This document shows, piece by piece, positions 8,288-19,000 of a DNA stretch of 64,000 bases. The translations under genes were made by a program, and so were the position numbers. Position 1 is the stretch's first letter. Each line of letters starts with the position of its first letter. A model generated the notes under the pieces. The model was not told where the DNA came from, did not search any database, and saw nothing but the letters and a program-made list of their open reading frames with translations. This stretch comes from Acidobacteriota bacterium. GTDB lineage: Bacteria > Acidobacteriota > Thermoanaerobaculia > Multivoradales > JBCCEF01. The DNA is taken from contig JBCCEF010000014.1 of NCBI GenBank assembly GCA_039030395.1, positions 1 to 64,000 on the forward strand. Direction: 5' to 3'.

Positions 8288-11200
8288 ATGACCAGAGATC
8301 GAAAACTGATTGTCGACGAAATGTTGACCACCCCGAGCGGGGTCAGTCCCATGCTCTTCGTGGGGCTGGGCGGCGCCGGCTGCCGTATGGTGAAGCGCGT
8401 CGCCGATCACCTCCGACGCCGACCGGACTTTCGGGAGCGGTTCAGCGACCTCGTGAAGTTCGCCATGGTCGACACCAACGTCAACGACCTGGAGTCCTAT
8501 CGGGATGTCGCCGACGCCACCTTCTTGATCAGCGACTTTGAGAAAGAGGAGTACGCCAACCTCGCGTCCGGCAAGAAGTTCCTGGAAGCCGACGAATACT
8601 TCACCCAGTGGGTGCCCTCGGACTATCGCTTCCGCTCCGGCGACACGGCGGGAGCCGGGCAGATCCGGATCGAAGCTCGGCTCGGGGTCTATTACCAGAT
8701 GAAGCACAAAGACTTCGCACCGAGGTTCCGCAACCTGCTCGAACAGCTCAAGAGCCACGAACACGGTCACCGCCGACTCGATTCAGACGAGATCCGCATC
8801 GTCCTGTGTTACTCGATCGCCGGCGGCACCGGCTCCGGCTGTCATTTGCCGGTGAGCTACATGTTGCGGGAGCAGGCGTCGGAATTGGGCCGCGCCACCA
8901 TGATCGGCGTCGCGGTGCTGCCGGCAGTGTTCGAGGACAAAGTGGGAGTCAACAAGGACGGCACCTTCGCCAACGGCTATGCCGCGCTCAAGGAAACCGA
9001 GCACCTGATGAAACTCGGCGCTCCGGACTCACCCTTCTTCCCCGCGGACGGAGAGGCGTTCCACTACAACCCGGCCAATCCCTCAAAAGTGCGCGTTTAC
9101 GAGCGGCCCTTCGACTTTCTCTACCTGATCGACAAACCCGAGAGCTTTAGTGTGCCGGAACCGGTGGATGCCGCGGCGGACGGGCTCTATCTGCAGTTTT
9201 TCTCGCCGCTCTACGGGGCTCAGCTATCCGACTACGACAACTACACCCAGTACCAGCGCTTCCTGGTGCCGGACGATTTCGAGGAACGAGGAATCGCCGG
9301 CTTCTCGACCTTCTACGGCTCCTTTGGCTGCGCCGTGCTCCTGGTGCCGGTACCGGGCCTGATCGAGTACTGCAGCCAAGCCGCGGCCCTCTCTCTGATC
9401 CGTGCCAGTTTCATGGGCGAGATCCCGCCGGATGCGACCTACTCACCGCTGCGCCAGGATCGAGCCCGCTTCGACGAGGTCACCAAGAACGACGACGAAG
9501 ACGCTCAGATCTACCGCGCCTCGGAGATTCCCGACCAACCCCAGAAGACGGACCGCAACCGCCTCTATGACCGCCTATTCTCCAAGCACGTCAGGCTGCT
9601 CGCCGCCTGTGAATATCGGGAAAACAAGGCCGGACGATTCCAAGGCATCTTCCGCCACGGGCACTACTTGGGATCGGAACCCAAACTCGACGGCACCGTC
9701 TCCTTCGATCCGGAGATCCATGGCGACGCCATGCGCCAGGAGCAGCAGTTGGTGGAGGGCCGCCTCAGTGCCTCCATCGGAGGCATCGTCCTCCCCCTAC
9801 TCGCCGGCATGCCGGGCGACGACCCGACCCTTCTGGACCGGGCGCATCAGGCCATCAAAGGGCACAACCCCGCCCCGGTACGCACCCCCATCAAGGTGGT
9901 CGAACTCAAGCGCCGCGCCACCTCCTGGCGGGACGAACTGCGCCGAGAAGGCCTACGGCGACTGCGCGACGGATTCAGCGAAGGCACCGTCCGAATGCCG
10001 GGCATGGAGCGCCTGGTCAACCTCGAGTTCTTGCGCAGCGACGCGGCGGAAGTCGACCTCATTGCCAAACGCTATGCCGTGCTCTCCCTCCTCGAAAGAG
10101 TCAATTTCGACCAGGCGCCGGACGACGAGCGGGTCTCGAACTTCGACGTCCAGGAGAAGAAGCCGAGCGCCAAGATCAAACCCGACGACGAATTGATCGA
10201 GCACGTTCTTTCCCAGGCCCGGGACCTCGCCTTTCACGACGTGCGGCGCGAGTTTCTCTCGCAACTCGGCGAGCTGCGTGAAGCCCTACAGGGCTACGCC
10301 GACGAGATGAGGGAAATGGAACGAGGCTCGATCAACCTGGAGCGCGAGTACAGCCGCCTTCTGGAACGCCTCCAGACCCAGGGCGAAGACTCCGCCAACC
10401 AGTACGTTCTCGACGCCGAGGCGCTCCAAGGCGAGGACAATCGGCGATTCTGGGATTTTTACTTCGAAGACAAGATCGCCGATCTTCCGGAACTCTCGCT
10501 CACCAACGACCGGGTGCAACAAATCCTCAGCGATACGGTAGTCGACCTCTCCCAGCGCCGCGGCCGGAGCACCAGTACCACTCGCCTGGAGCAGCTCTTC
10601 ACCGCCTTGCGGCACTACGCCCACGAAGTCTTGGTGAAGCGTATCGGCGGCGACCCTCACTCGCCCGACCGCGAACTGCGCGACGGCCTCACCCTGTCGG
10701 ACGCCCTTGAACTCGAAATCATCTACCGCGCCCTCTATCGCAGTCACAGCGAGACCATCAAAGGCGAAGGCGAACGGAGGATCCGCCAGGTTCTGGCGGA
10801 GTATCGCGCTCTGCCGGAGGAGAAGCAGATCGACTTCGGTGACCTAAAGCACCAGGAATACCTGCGCGACAAGATCAAACGGGTGGTGAAAGAAAAGGCC
10901 TCCATCCTGTGCGTCTACGACCAGGGCCAAGATCAGCACGGCGGCGTGCGGCCGGATCATGTCTTTCTGGCCGCCATCGACGAAAACTTCAAGAACAGCA
11001 ACATTGAGCGAGCGCTGCGCAACGCCAACATCGCCGATCTCGACTGGGTGTCGAGCGATTGGCACAACGCCAAGGAAATCGTGTTCTACCGCTCGGTGCT
11101 GAACGTACCCCTCTATGCCTTCGGCCGACTCGATGTGATGAAACACCACTACGACACCTTCCGCCGTCAGGCGCGACGCTCGAAGGCACTTCATATCGAC

Positions 11201-12061
11201 AAGAACTGGGAGGGCACCGCCCTGTCTGATCTGGATCCGAACGTACTCAAGGAACAACACCGCCAGGTGCTGGTGCGGGATCAGATCATCAACTTCACGG
11301 CCCTACTGTGCACCGAACATCCGCGATTGAAAGAGGGCGCCAACTGCTTGATCCGGCGTCGCGGCCGCTACTTGCTCCTCGATCCGGATCTCGAGTCATT
11401 GCCGGAAGATCACCAGGCGGGGTACCACGAACTCGGCGATACCCTCGCCCGTGCCATCGAGAAACTGCCGAAGGTACTCAACGCGGAGAGGGTCAATTTT
11501 TCCGAATATCGCGATTCCCTGCACGGTATCCGCAACGGTATGGCGCCGGAACTCCTAGGCGCGATCAGTCACTTGCCCTTCGAATGGCGCCTGGAGTATG
11601 AGGACCTGAGCAACCACTACGGCCACGACCGCAAACCGGCACAAAGGCTCATTCTCAATGATCTCCAGGACTCCTATGAGCGCCTGCATGAGGCTCTCGA
11701 GAAGCTACTCGAAGAGCTGCGCAATCGGCAGCTTGAGAGCCGTAGCCGCAACGAAGACTTCAGGATCTATGCGCAGAACCTGACCACCGCCGAAGCCCAG
11801 AAGAGCCTGGCCCAGAGTATTCAGATACTCGCTTTCTTCAGCGAGCGATGGAGCAAACTCGAAGACTCCGGCGCGGTGCCGGAAACGCCGAGCTCCTTCC
11901 AGTCGCTGTTCAAACCACTGACGGCGGGGCGACTCCAGTCGATGCTCGAAGGGCTGCGCCACAACCACCGCAACGGCGAAGACCCGCAAAAGGGGGGAAC
12001 GGTTCCCAAGGGCAAGGGCCGCAATTCCAAGGGCGCCGAGACCGAGACGCCCGCTTCATGA
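8288..12061 (+). CDS. Large tubulin/FtsZ-like protein
   Basis: A 1257-residue protein with an N-terminal tubulin/FtsZ-type GTPase domain. The first glycine-rich loop is VGLGGAG (residues 25-31), a T2-like VDTN is at 61-64, and the tubulin signature GGTGSG is at 179-184 (in YSIAGGTGSGCHLP). It resembles the tubulin-like family PF13809 rather than cell-division FtsZ. The remaining roughly 800 residues are charged and largely helical, with no membrane segment, so it is probably cytosolic. The ATG at 8288 has AGGAGG at 8272-8277; in-frame codons further upstream overlap the VWA gene and are not used. The stop overlaps the next start by four bases (ATGA), which implies coupled translation. It is likely a nucleotide-dependent filament or switch protein; whether it polymerises is unknown. 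Confidence 0.85.
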   Translation: MTRDRKLIVDEMLTTPSGVSPMLFVGLGGAGCRMVKRVADHLRRRPDFRERFSDLVKFAMVDTNVNDLESYRDVADATFLISDFEKEEYANLASGKKFLEADEYFTQWVPSDYRFRSGDTAGAGQIRIEARLGVYYQMKHKDFAPRFRNLLEQLKSHEHGHRRLDSDEIRIVLCYSIAGGTGSGCHLPVSYMLREQASELGRATMIGVAVLPAVFEDKVGVNKDGTFANGYAALKETEHLMKLGAPDSPFFPADGEAFHYNPANPSKVRVYERPFDFLYLIDKPESFSVPEPVDAAADGLYLQFFSPLYGAQLSDYDNYTQYQRFLVPDDFEERGIAGFSTFYGSFGCAVLLVPVPGLIEYCSQAAALSLIRASFMGEIPPDATYSPLRQDRARFDEVTKNDDEDAQIYRASEIPDQPQKTDRNRLYDRLFSKHVRLLAACEYRENKAGRFQGIFRHGHYLGSEPKLDGTVSFDPEIHGDAMRQEQQLVEGRLSASIGGIVLPLLAGMPGDDPTLLDRAHQAIKGHNPAPVRTPIKVVELKRRATSWRDELRREGLRRLRDGFSEGTVRMPGMERLVNLEFLRSDAAEVDLIAKRYAVLSLLERVNFDQAPDDERVSNFDVQEKKPSAKIKPDDELIEHVLSQARDLAFHDVRREFLSQLGELREALQGYADEMREMERGSINLEREYSRLLERLQTQGEDSANQYVLDAEALQGEDNRRFWDFYFEDKIADLPELSLTNDRVQQILSDTVVDLSQRRGRSTSTTRLEQLFTALRHYAHEVLVKRIGGDPHSPDRELRDGLTLSDALELEIIYRALYRSHSETIKGEGERRIRQVLAEYRALPEEKQIDFGDLKHQEYLRDKIKRVVKEKASILCVYDQGQDQHGGVRPDHVFLAAIDENFKNSNIERALRNANIADLDWVSSDWHNAKEIVFYRSVLNVPLYAFGRLDVMKHHYDTFRRQARRSKALHIDKNWEGTALSDLDPNVLKEQHRQVLVRDQIINFTALLCTEHPRLKEGANCLIRRRGRYLLLDPDLESLPEDHQAGYHELGDTLARAIEKLPKVLNAERVNFSEYRDSLHGIRNGMAPELLGAISHLPFEWRLEYEDLSNHYGHDRKPAQRLILNDLQDSYERLHEALEKLLEELRNRQLESRSRNEDFRIYAQNLTTAEAQKSLAQSIQILAFFSERWSKLEDSGAVPETPSSFQSLFKPLTAGRLQSMLEGLRHNHRNGEDPQKGGTVPKGKGRNSKGAETETPAS

Positions 12062-15000
12062 CCGACGACGGTCTCGTCTACCCGGCCCCGTCACTGGTGG
12101 TGGGGTTGGGTCGCTTCGGTTTGGCGGTGCTCGAGCGCCTGGGCGAGGACTGGCAGCAGCTCCGGCTGTCCGGAGCGGACCTGTCTCTCAAGAACCTGCG
12201 CCTATTCTGGATTCGGTCGCAAGACGAGCGGAAGGATGACTGGCGGGAAAGAGAACTCGGGAAACTTCGCATCGCGCACTACGTGGGGGGCGACGACATG
12301 CCCTCCATCGTGCTCGACTTCGCCATCCTTCGCGCCCTCGGCCTGATCCGCTACCGCCACAGCCGGTACCAGGTGGCGGTACCGCGGGACCACGGCCCGG
12401 TGCGGGCCAGCGACCTCCAGCTCGCCTCGGAGGGTTCCCGACGCAAAGACGACGAACGGCTGGTCCGGCGGCGCTATTTCGACTGGCAGGACCTCGATCC
12501 GGATCCGCTGCTCGCGGCCGAAACCCTGCGCCGCCGAGCAGAGCGGCAAGGCACTCTTCAGCTCTTCATCGCGCCTCTGATCAACCGAATTCGCCAGGGA
12601 CACAGCCCGACGGTACTGCTCGCCACGATCATGCGCTGCCGTAGCCTCGCCGAGGGCCGCGACCCCTCGCCATGGCGTTGGCTGAGCGACCTCGTGGAGC
12701 CGCAGTCGCCCGGACCGAGTGCCGGAGGAGTACCTCAAAGAGGGGTCATTCCAGGACACTCGATCCGGAGGATTCTGGAGGATCCGGAAACCGACTACGG
12801 TGCCCATGACCGTTTGCTGGATGAGATCGCACCCTCGCCCCTCGAGGAAGCCGAGGCACCGAAGGGTTCGTGGCCCTATCGCGAGGACTCCATTGTCCTG
12901 CCCCCACCGTTCGTACCCCAACCGGGCGACCCGGACACACCCATCGACGCCTTGCGCCTCCTCGGCGAGGATTGGCAAACCACCGGTTGGGCAACAGATT
13001 TCACGGAGCGATCGGAGGCGCCCTACAAGCCTCTCGCCGTCAGCCGTTTTCGCCTCGGCCTGTTCGACCACGCCCTCGAACGATCCGAGGCGGACGAAGA
13101 GTTTCAAGGGTGCCTGGAGGATCGCCTGCGGCATCTCGCCAGGTTTCTCTACCGCGGCCTGGTCCGTCTCTGGGTCGACCTCGATCGCGAACAGGTCGAA
13201 GAACGCTCGCCCATGCCCCACCAGCGACGTTCGGAATCGACTGACGAGGCGATCCAGCAGTCCCTGCAGATCATGAAAGAGATGGTCGTTCGACCGCTCA
13301 AGGAAGACCGCGAGGCCGCACCGGACGCTCCGCGGCTTTCGGCCCTGGAAGGCTCTCCCCACCAACTCGCCGATCGGCCAACGCGCTTTCTGCGCTCCCT
13401 TCGCCTCGAAGCCGACTCCCACCTCTGGGAGGAGAACGCACTCGAGCGCCGCCTAGCCGCACTGGGCCAGGCCGACGAAGTGAAACAAGCCCGCCGGCGG
13501 CCCCTCATGCGCGAGGTGATCCTCTCCGGAGGCGGCCCTGTACTGGAGGCAGCAGGAGAGGACGATGCAGCGGACCCGGCCGGAAGCCTCGCCCTGCGCA
13601 AGGCCCTCAACGAGGAAGCCCGCGATCTTCTCGATTTCTCCTTCCTGCCAACCTACCGCAAGCGGCCCACCCGTACACCGCCGCGGCTGACGGTTTATGT
13701 CGTGGGTGATATGAGCGAGCCCTTCACTCGCATCAAGATGACGGAGGTGCTACGAGACGTCCACTCGGAGCTACTCCGCTCCTTCAGCTCGATCTTCGAG
13801 CTGCACCGCGAGGGCTTCGACCGCGCCCTGTCCATCGTGCCGATCCTGTGGATGCCGCATCCGGCGGATCCCTTCGGCGGCGCGCCTCTCGAGGAAACGC
13901 GCCTGGAGGAAGCGGCCATTATCGACTCGGTGCATCGCGTGCGGCGCTGGGTAGAGGCCGTACTCCCTTCCGCGAGGCGCCGGGTTTCTCAGATCTTCAT
14001 CAACGGGCGGGTCACCGATACGGCGGTATTGACCCTCAGGGACAGCATCCGCCAGACGCGCGACTTCCTGGCTTTTCAGATCCGCAACGACCTATCGCGG
14101 GACGATTGGCTGCGCCGCACCGCCGTCGGCCCTGGCGGCGACGACTTCTTCGCCTCCTTCGCCTGCTGCGAGATCGAGTTCCCGGCGGAACGAGCGCGCG
14201 AGTACCTCGCCAATCGGCTGGCCCGCGAATGCCTCTACCAACTGAGCAAGAAATCCGCCTGGAAAGGCTCTGAAGCGACGGAACTGCCCACACCGCAGAG
14301 CGCTGACGAATTGAATCGCGAGGCCCGAATCGCGTTGCGGCTTCTCGTCGATGAGGAGTCTCGAACGTTGGAGAACAAGATCGCAAAGGCGCTGACGAAA
14401 TCTGGCCCACTTTCCAACTGTGTTTCCCAACTCGAGGTTTTGCGGATCTTCGACGACCGCTTCGAATCCGACATCTGGCGGGACATCTCTCACCTCTGGC
14501 AGCGGCTCACGCAGCGCCGTGGGCGGATGGACGACTTGGTCGACAAACTGCGGCACCGAACCACCCAACAGCTCAAGAATGCTCTGCCGGAGATTCGACG
14601 GCACGCGGACGACGAAATTCAGCAGACCAGTGCCCGGGGACTGACAGCAGTGCTGGCGCGACTTCAGGATCGGCGTCGTGAAGCCTTCCAACTCCTGCGT
14701 GCAACGGAGGAAGAGCGTCGTCGCGGCGAATCCGTCTGTCAGCGCCACACCATCCCCCGTCGTCACGACTTGGCTCGTGCCCGTCAGGAAGTCGTGGCAG
14801 CGGCCGAACGCAAACCCGACTGCGGGCCGCAACGTCTGGGACTGATGGCGTGGCTGCTCCTCATGCCGGCCATCGGAAAGCCACTCTCCGGCCTCCTCCT
14901 ACCTTTCCTAGGCGGCCTTGCTCCGTGGGTGGCTGCGGGCCTCCTCATCCTCACCGCAGGAGGCTGCCTGTGGGTCCACCGCCGGTGGCGCCATCGGGAA

Positions 15001-16056
15001 CTTTTGCGCAAGATCCGAGAAATGGCGAACGCTGTCCGCCGACTCGTGGCCGGCGACGACGGAGAGATCGCCGCCCAGCCCTCGTCGCTCCGCTCCTTCC
15101 TCGAAACCCGACTGCGCTTGACCACCGCCCTGGCCCGCCGTGGCTACGCCCTGCACGTTTACGAACAAGCCGCGACGGATGAGGGCCTGGGACAACGCCT
15201 ACGAGAAAGTGTCGACGTTCAGAACCTCGCGATGGTCCGCCGAGCGGAGGCCCTGGGTGTGCGACCCGCCCCGCCGGGAACGGACGAGCGGGACGACCTG
15301 CGCAATCTTTTCGTGGTGCGGGCCGGGGGTCAGATCGAGCAGCTCATCGATCCGGGCAATCTGGTCGACTACTACGGTAGCCGCGTGCGGCAGGGCGAAG
15401 AGCCCTTGATCGATTTTCTCAGTCAGGTCGGGGGAGTTCGAGAGTGGCGAAAAGCCGCCTGTCTGTCCGACTCCCGGAAAGTCATGCGTTTCGGGCGGAG
15501 CTTCTTCGCTCCGGTGGCCAACACTCCGATCACCGAGCTGGACTACTTCGCCGATGCGGTGGGCAAACAACTTCGGGAGTTTGTCAACCGCCACTACTCG
15601 AACCTCGGCTTCGGCGCAAAGTTCTTGGGATACGAGGGACTGGACCCGGACGGCGTGCGGCTCGTCGCCGATGCGGCATTGGTTGCCGACCAGGCGCTTC
15701 TGACCGCCTACGAACGCGCCGAGGACCAGGCTGAGGACCAAGCACGACGTGAAGATCGTCCTCAGGTCCGGCCCCGTACCCTGATGCGGCTGTGCTACCC
15801 GATTCGCCCAAATGCCGCCTACATGTTCTCCATGGTGCAGGGCGTCCGAGCGCACAGCATTCGCAACCTCAGGCGCTTCGAGTCCTTCCACGACCGACCG
15901 GACACGGGGCACCGTCACCCTCCGGCGGTCCACCATCTGACCGGCTATCGCTCATGGGCGGATCGCCTCTACCGCAACGTCAACGGTGCCTCCACCCCTG
16001 GGCGGCAGCAAACCAACCCGGAGGCCGAAACGCCCGGTCGGAAGGCCACGGAGTGA
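12058..16056 (+). CDS. Giant membrane-anchored protein, probable degenerate tubulin-like partner
   Basis: A 1332-residue protein starting at an ATG that overlaps the tubulin-like stop. Its N-terminus, SLVVGLGRFGLAVLERLGED (about 12-31), parallels the nucleotide-loop start of the upstream tubulin-like protein. About residues 544-555 a strand LTVYVVGDMSEP ends where a tubulin would have GGTGSG, and LSIVPILWMP follows after a helix, again like the tubulin fold. This suggests a diverged subunit with a lost GTP loop; it is inference, not proof. Two hydrophobic segments near 928-975 (AWLLLMPAIGKPLSGLLLPF and PWVAAGLLILTAGGCLWV) anchor it in the membrane. An arginine-rich helical region precedes them, and about 360 further residues follow. 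Function unknown. The next gene starts four bases after the stop. Confidence 0.75.
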   Translation: MTDDGLVYPAPSLVVGLGRFGLAVLERLGEDWQQLRLSGADLSLKNLRLFWIRSQDERKDDWRERELGKLRIAHYVGGDDMPSIVLDFAILRALGLIRYRHSRYQVAVPRDHGPVRASDLQLASEGSRRKDDERLVRRRYFDWQDLDPDPLLAAETLRRRAERQGTLQLFIAPLINRIRQGHSPTVLLATIMRCRSLAEGRDPSPWRWLSDLVEPQSPGPSAGGVPQRGVIPGHSIRRILEDPETDYGAHDRLLDEIAPSPLEEAEAPKGSWPYREDSIVLPPPFVPQPGDPDTPIDALRLLGEDWQTTGWATDFTERSEAPYKPLAVSRFRLGLFDHALERSEADEEFQGCLEDRLRHLARFLYRGLVRLWVDLDREQVEERSPMPHQRRSESTDEAIQQSLQIMKEMVVRPLKEDREAAPDAPRLSALEGSPHQLADRPTRFLRSLRLEADSHLWEENALERRLAALGQADEVKQARRRPLMREVILSGGGPVLEAAGEDDAADPAGSLALRKALNEEARDLLDFSFLPTYRKRPTRTPPRLTVYVVGDMSEPFTRIKMTEVLRDVHSELLRSFSSIFELHREGFDRALSIVPILWMPHPADPFGGAPLEETRLEEAAIIDSVHRVRRWVEAVLPSARRRVSQIFINGRVTDTAVLTLRDSIRQTRDFLAFQIRNDLSRDDWLRRTAVGPGGDDFFASFACCEIEFPAERAREYLANRLARECLYQLSKKSAWKGSEATELPTPQSADELNREARIALRLLVDEESRTLENKIAKALTKSGPLSNCVSQLEVLRIFDDRFESDIWRDISHLWQRLTQRRGRMDDLVDKLRHRTTQQLKNALPEIRRHADDEIQQTSARGLTAVLARLQDRRREAFQLLRATEEERRRGESVCQRHTIPRRHDLARARQEVVAAAERKPDCGPQRLGLMAWLLLMPAIGKPLSGLLLPFLGGLAPWVAAGLLILTAGGCLWVHRRWRHRELLRKIREMANAVRRLVAGDDGEIAAQPSSLRSFLETRLRLTTALARRGYALHVYEQAATDEGLGQRLRESVDVQNLAMVRRAEALGVRPAPPGTDERDDLRNLFVVRAGGQIEQLIDPGNLVDYYGSRVRQGEEPLIDFLSQVGGVREWRKAACLSDSRKVMRFGRSFFAPVANTPITELDYFADAVGKQLREFVNRHYSNLGFGAKFLGYEGLDPDGVRLVADAALVADQALLTAYERAEDQAEDQARREDRPQVRPRTLMRLCYPIRPNAAYMFSMVQGVRAHSIRNLRRFESFHDRPDTGHRHPPAVHHLTGYRSWADRLYRNVNGASTPGRQQTNPEAETPGRKATE

Positions 16057-16060
16057 ATCC

Positions 16061-19000
16061 ATGACCGTTCTTGGACCCTCGCTTTCCCAAGGTATCGCAT
16101 GGCTAGCGGAGCGGAATCTCTGGTGGATCCTCGCCTACGTCGCGGGCTGCCTGACCGTCTCCTACGCAGTCGCCTGCATCGTGCAGCGACGCCTGGTTCG
16201 AATTCTCCGCAAGCGACCTACGCAGAACGCTCCACTCGGCCGAATGGAGGCTGTCTTTTCCATCATCGCGCCTTTGGCACTTCTCTACTTCTTGCTCGAG
16301 GGCATCACCAGCAGCCTGTACCGATGGTTGCGCCGGGGCCGTCGCCAGCCAACCGAGACCTCCAAGCGATCGGACCAGGAGAAGCCCGGCCCTTCCGCGA
16401 GCCTGCCGGAGGCTTCGGTCCGCGTCGCCACCCTCGGGCCGACCTTTTTTCTGGCGGGCCTTCTCTGCGGCCTGACCTATTGGCTGACCTGGATCGCCAG
16501 GCCGGTGCTGGCTCGGGCCTTCAGCCTCAGCCCGGGACACTCCCTCTGGGAGTACCTAACCCTTGGGCAAATCGTGGAGCTGGGATGGCTACTGCCACTC
16601 TCCCAACGACCGCACCTGGCACTGATGCTGGCCCTTCCCTGCTGGCTGCTGATCTGGTGGACCTTTGGCAACCTGCTGCGCGGAGTCGTTCTTCGCTCTA
16701 GCTTGCAGCGAAACTTGGCGGGCACCGACGAAGCGACGCTTCCCTCGTGGTATCGAAGTTTTGGTGTGCGGCGCCACGTGGAGCCGAGCAACAGCTATCG
16801 CTCCTGGGCGGCTTGGGTGGTCACCTTCGCCATTCTTCTTCTGGCGCTCGCCGCATTCTCCCTCGGTCGAGAAAAGGCGGCGGTCGAGCCGGGTGCACTG
16901 GCCGTCGCTGCGGTGCTGGTGCTCTCTTGGGCACTGCACCTCCGACTGCGGGGCTTCTCAACGGAACCAGCGGCCTCCGAGAGCACGGCAGAATCGAAGG
17001 ACGAGCCCACCCCGGCCGGCTGGCTCACGGTGGTGCGTGAACTCGACCGTCGCCACGGCATGGAGGCACCGGAACCACTGGGTCGCCGTCCCCAGGTGGC
17101 ACTGGCGACAGATCAGCCGATCCACACCTCGGCGAATCTCTCGCCCCTGTTGGGAGAGATCATTTCAAATCTGGCACCGTCGGACCCCTCCCCGACCCAG
17201 CCGGCCCTGACCACCATGCAGTGGAAAGTCCTCAACACCCTCGCCCTGAACGGCTTCGTGCACCTCGATCCGCCGCCGCAGGGCGATGAACTCACCTTGC
17301 GAGCCGGCAGCCCCGAGCGAACTGAGAACCGCTCCGGCCTCGATGAACGCCACCAGATCGTCCTGGCGCCGGAGGGAAGCGGCAAGACCACCCTGGCCAT
17401 ACTCGCAGCGGCGAACCACACCCTGGTCCATTCCCGGTCGACCTTGCTTGTCACCCATTCGGAAGCACAGGCCGAAGAGACCTATCAGCGTCTCGTGGCA
17501 TCGGTCGAATCCTCAACGGTTCGGTGGAATTTGCGGCGGCGGCGGGTGGGTCGGGACTTCGCGAAGGATCTCAGCCGGGACATCATCCCGGACGTCCTGG
17601 TCTGCAACTTCCGCGAATTGGTGACCCGCTTGCTCGACAACAGCGATGCCTTTTCGCCATTTCTGGGAAACGTCGGATTGATTGTGGTGGACGACGTGGA
17701 GTCATTCACCGGCAGCGAGGAAATTCACGCCCAACTGGCATTCCGGCGCCTCCATCGTCTTTTCCGGCAGCTTTCCGGCGTCGAGCAACTCGGCGAAGAG
17801 AACAGCCCCTTGTGGCTGTGTCTCGGCGTGGACTCGATGAAAGAGACCGCCGCTTGGGCCAAGAGCCTTTGCGGCATCCAAGCAGCCCTGCGAACCTTTC
17901 CCTCACCGTCGACGCTGTTGGATTCCGACGACGAGACCGACACCCCGCGGGAAGTCGCCGTCGCCAACGAACAGCACCTCTACTCCCTGCAGGACTGCAC
18001 CACTTCCAGCGGCCGGCCGCTCGCCAAAGCCGAGCTGATCGCCGCCTGCGAGCATCACCAAGTCCCCTGGCACTATCGTCCGTGCGGCGACGGCCGCCGT
18101 TCCCGGGGAGTCAGTGCCTTGCTGCTGGAGAAGGAGCCGGAGTTCGACTGTTCCTCCCCGGCCGACGCCTGCGTCCTTCTTCTCGACGGCCGCTGGAGCG
18201 AAGTTCATCGAGAGCTCCGTCGTCTTCCCCAGGCCGGCTGCAGGTCGGGTCGAAGGGAGATCGCCCTATTGGTTGCCATCGACCCGGATGAAGCCACCGC
18301 TTGTCACACCCTCATACCAAACTTCGCTTTCGAGCCTGCCGGCGAGCCGGAGGGGATGACCTCCCTAGGTGAAGAGCTGAACACCCTTCCCCTGCCCGTC
18401 GTCCGCCCCCCTTCCAGCCCCGTCGTGCGCTCGCACCTGATCGCCGACCTTCTCCAGCACTGGATCGAAGTCGAAGATCTGCTCGATACCTTCGAGAGTC
18501 GCGTCTCCGGCCCGCTGAGATTGTTGAGTGAGCAAGGAATGCTGCGCACCGAAGAGAGGAGCGACGTTCAGTCCGCCTCCAAAGAATACGAATCGAAGGT
18601 CTACGTTCGCGCCCTGGTCGGCTCGATCGCCACGAGCGATGAAGATTCCCGAGAGCAAGAAGGGGAAGAGCTTCCTCCCTTCGACAAAGTGCGGAGAACA
18701 GACCTGATCTCTTCCGTGGCGGTGGCCGTTCGGAATCGAGCGGACCACACGCTACTCCAGCGGGTCGAAGCCGATAGCGTCGGACTCCTCTACTACCCTG
18801 GCCGGGTCTTTCAGAACTCCAAGGGTCGTTTCGTCGTAATCGGTCGATCCGGTACTCCGGAGCGACCCGGTGGAATCGAGGTCGAACCGGCTCTCTTCGA
18901 CGAAGTATCAAGCCCTCGCCGTCACTGCCATATCGTCGAATCCAGCGAAGTCCAGGCGCAGATCCCACGCTCCTTTACCTATCCGCTTTTCCCTCCCGAA

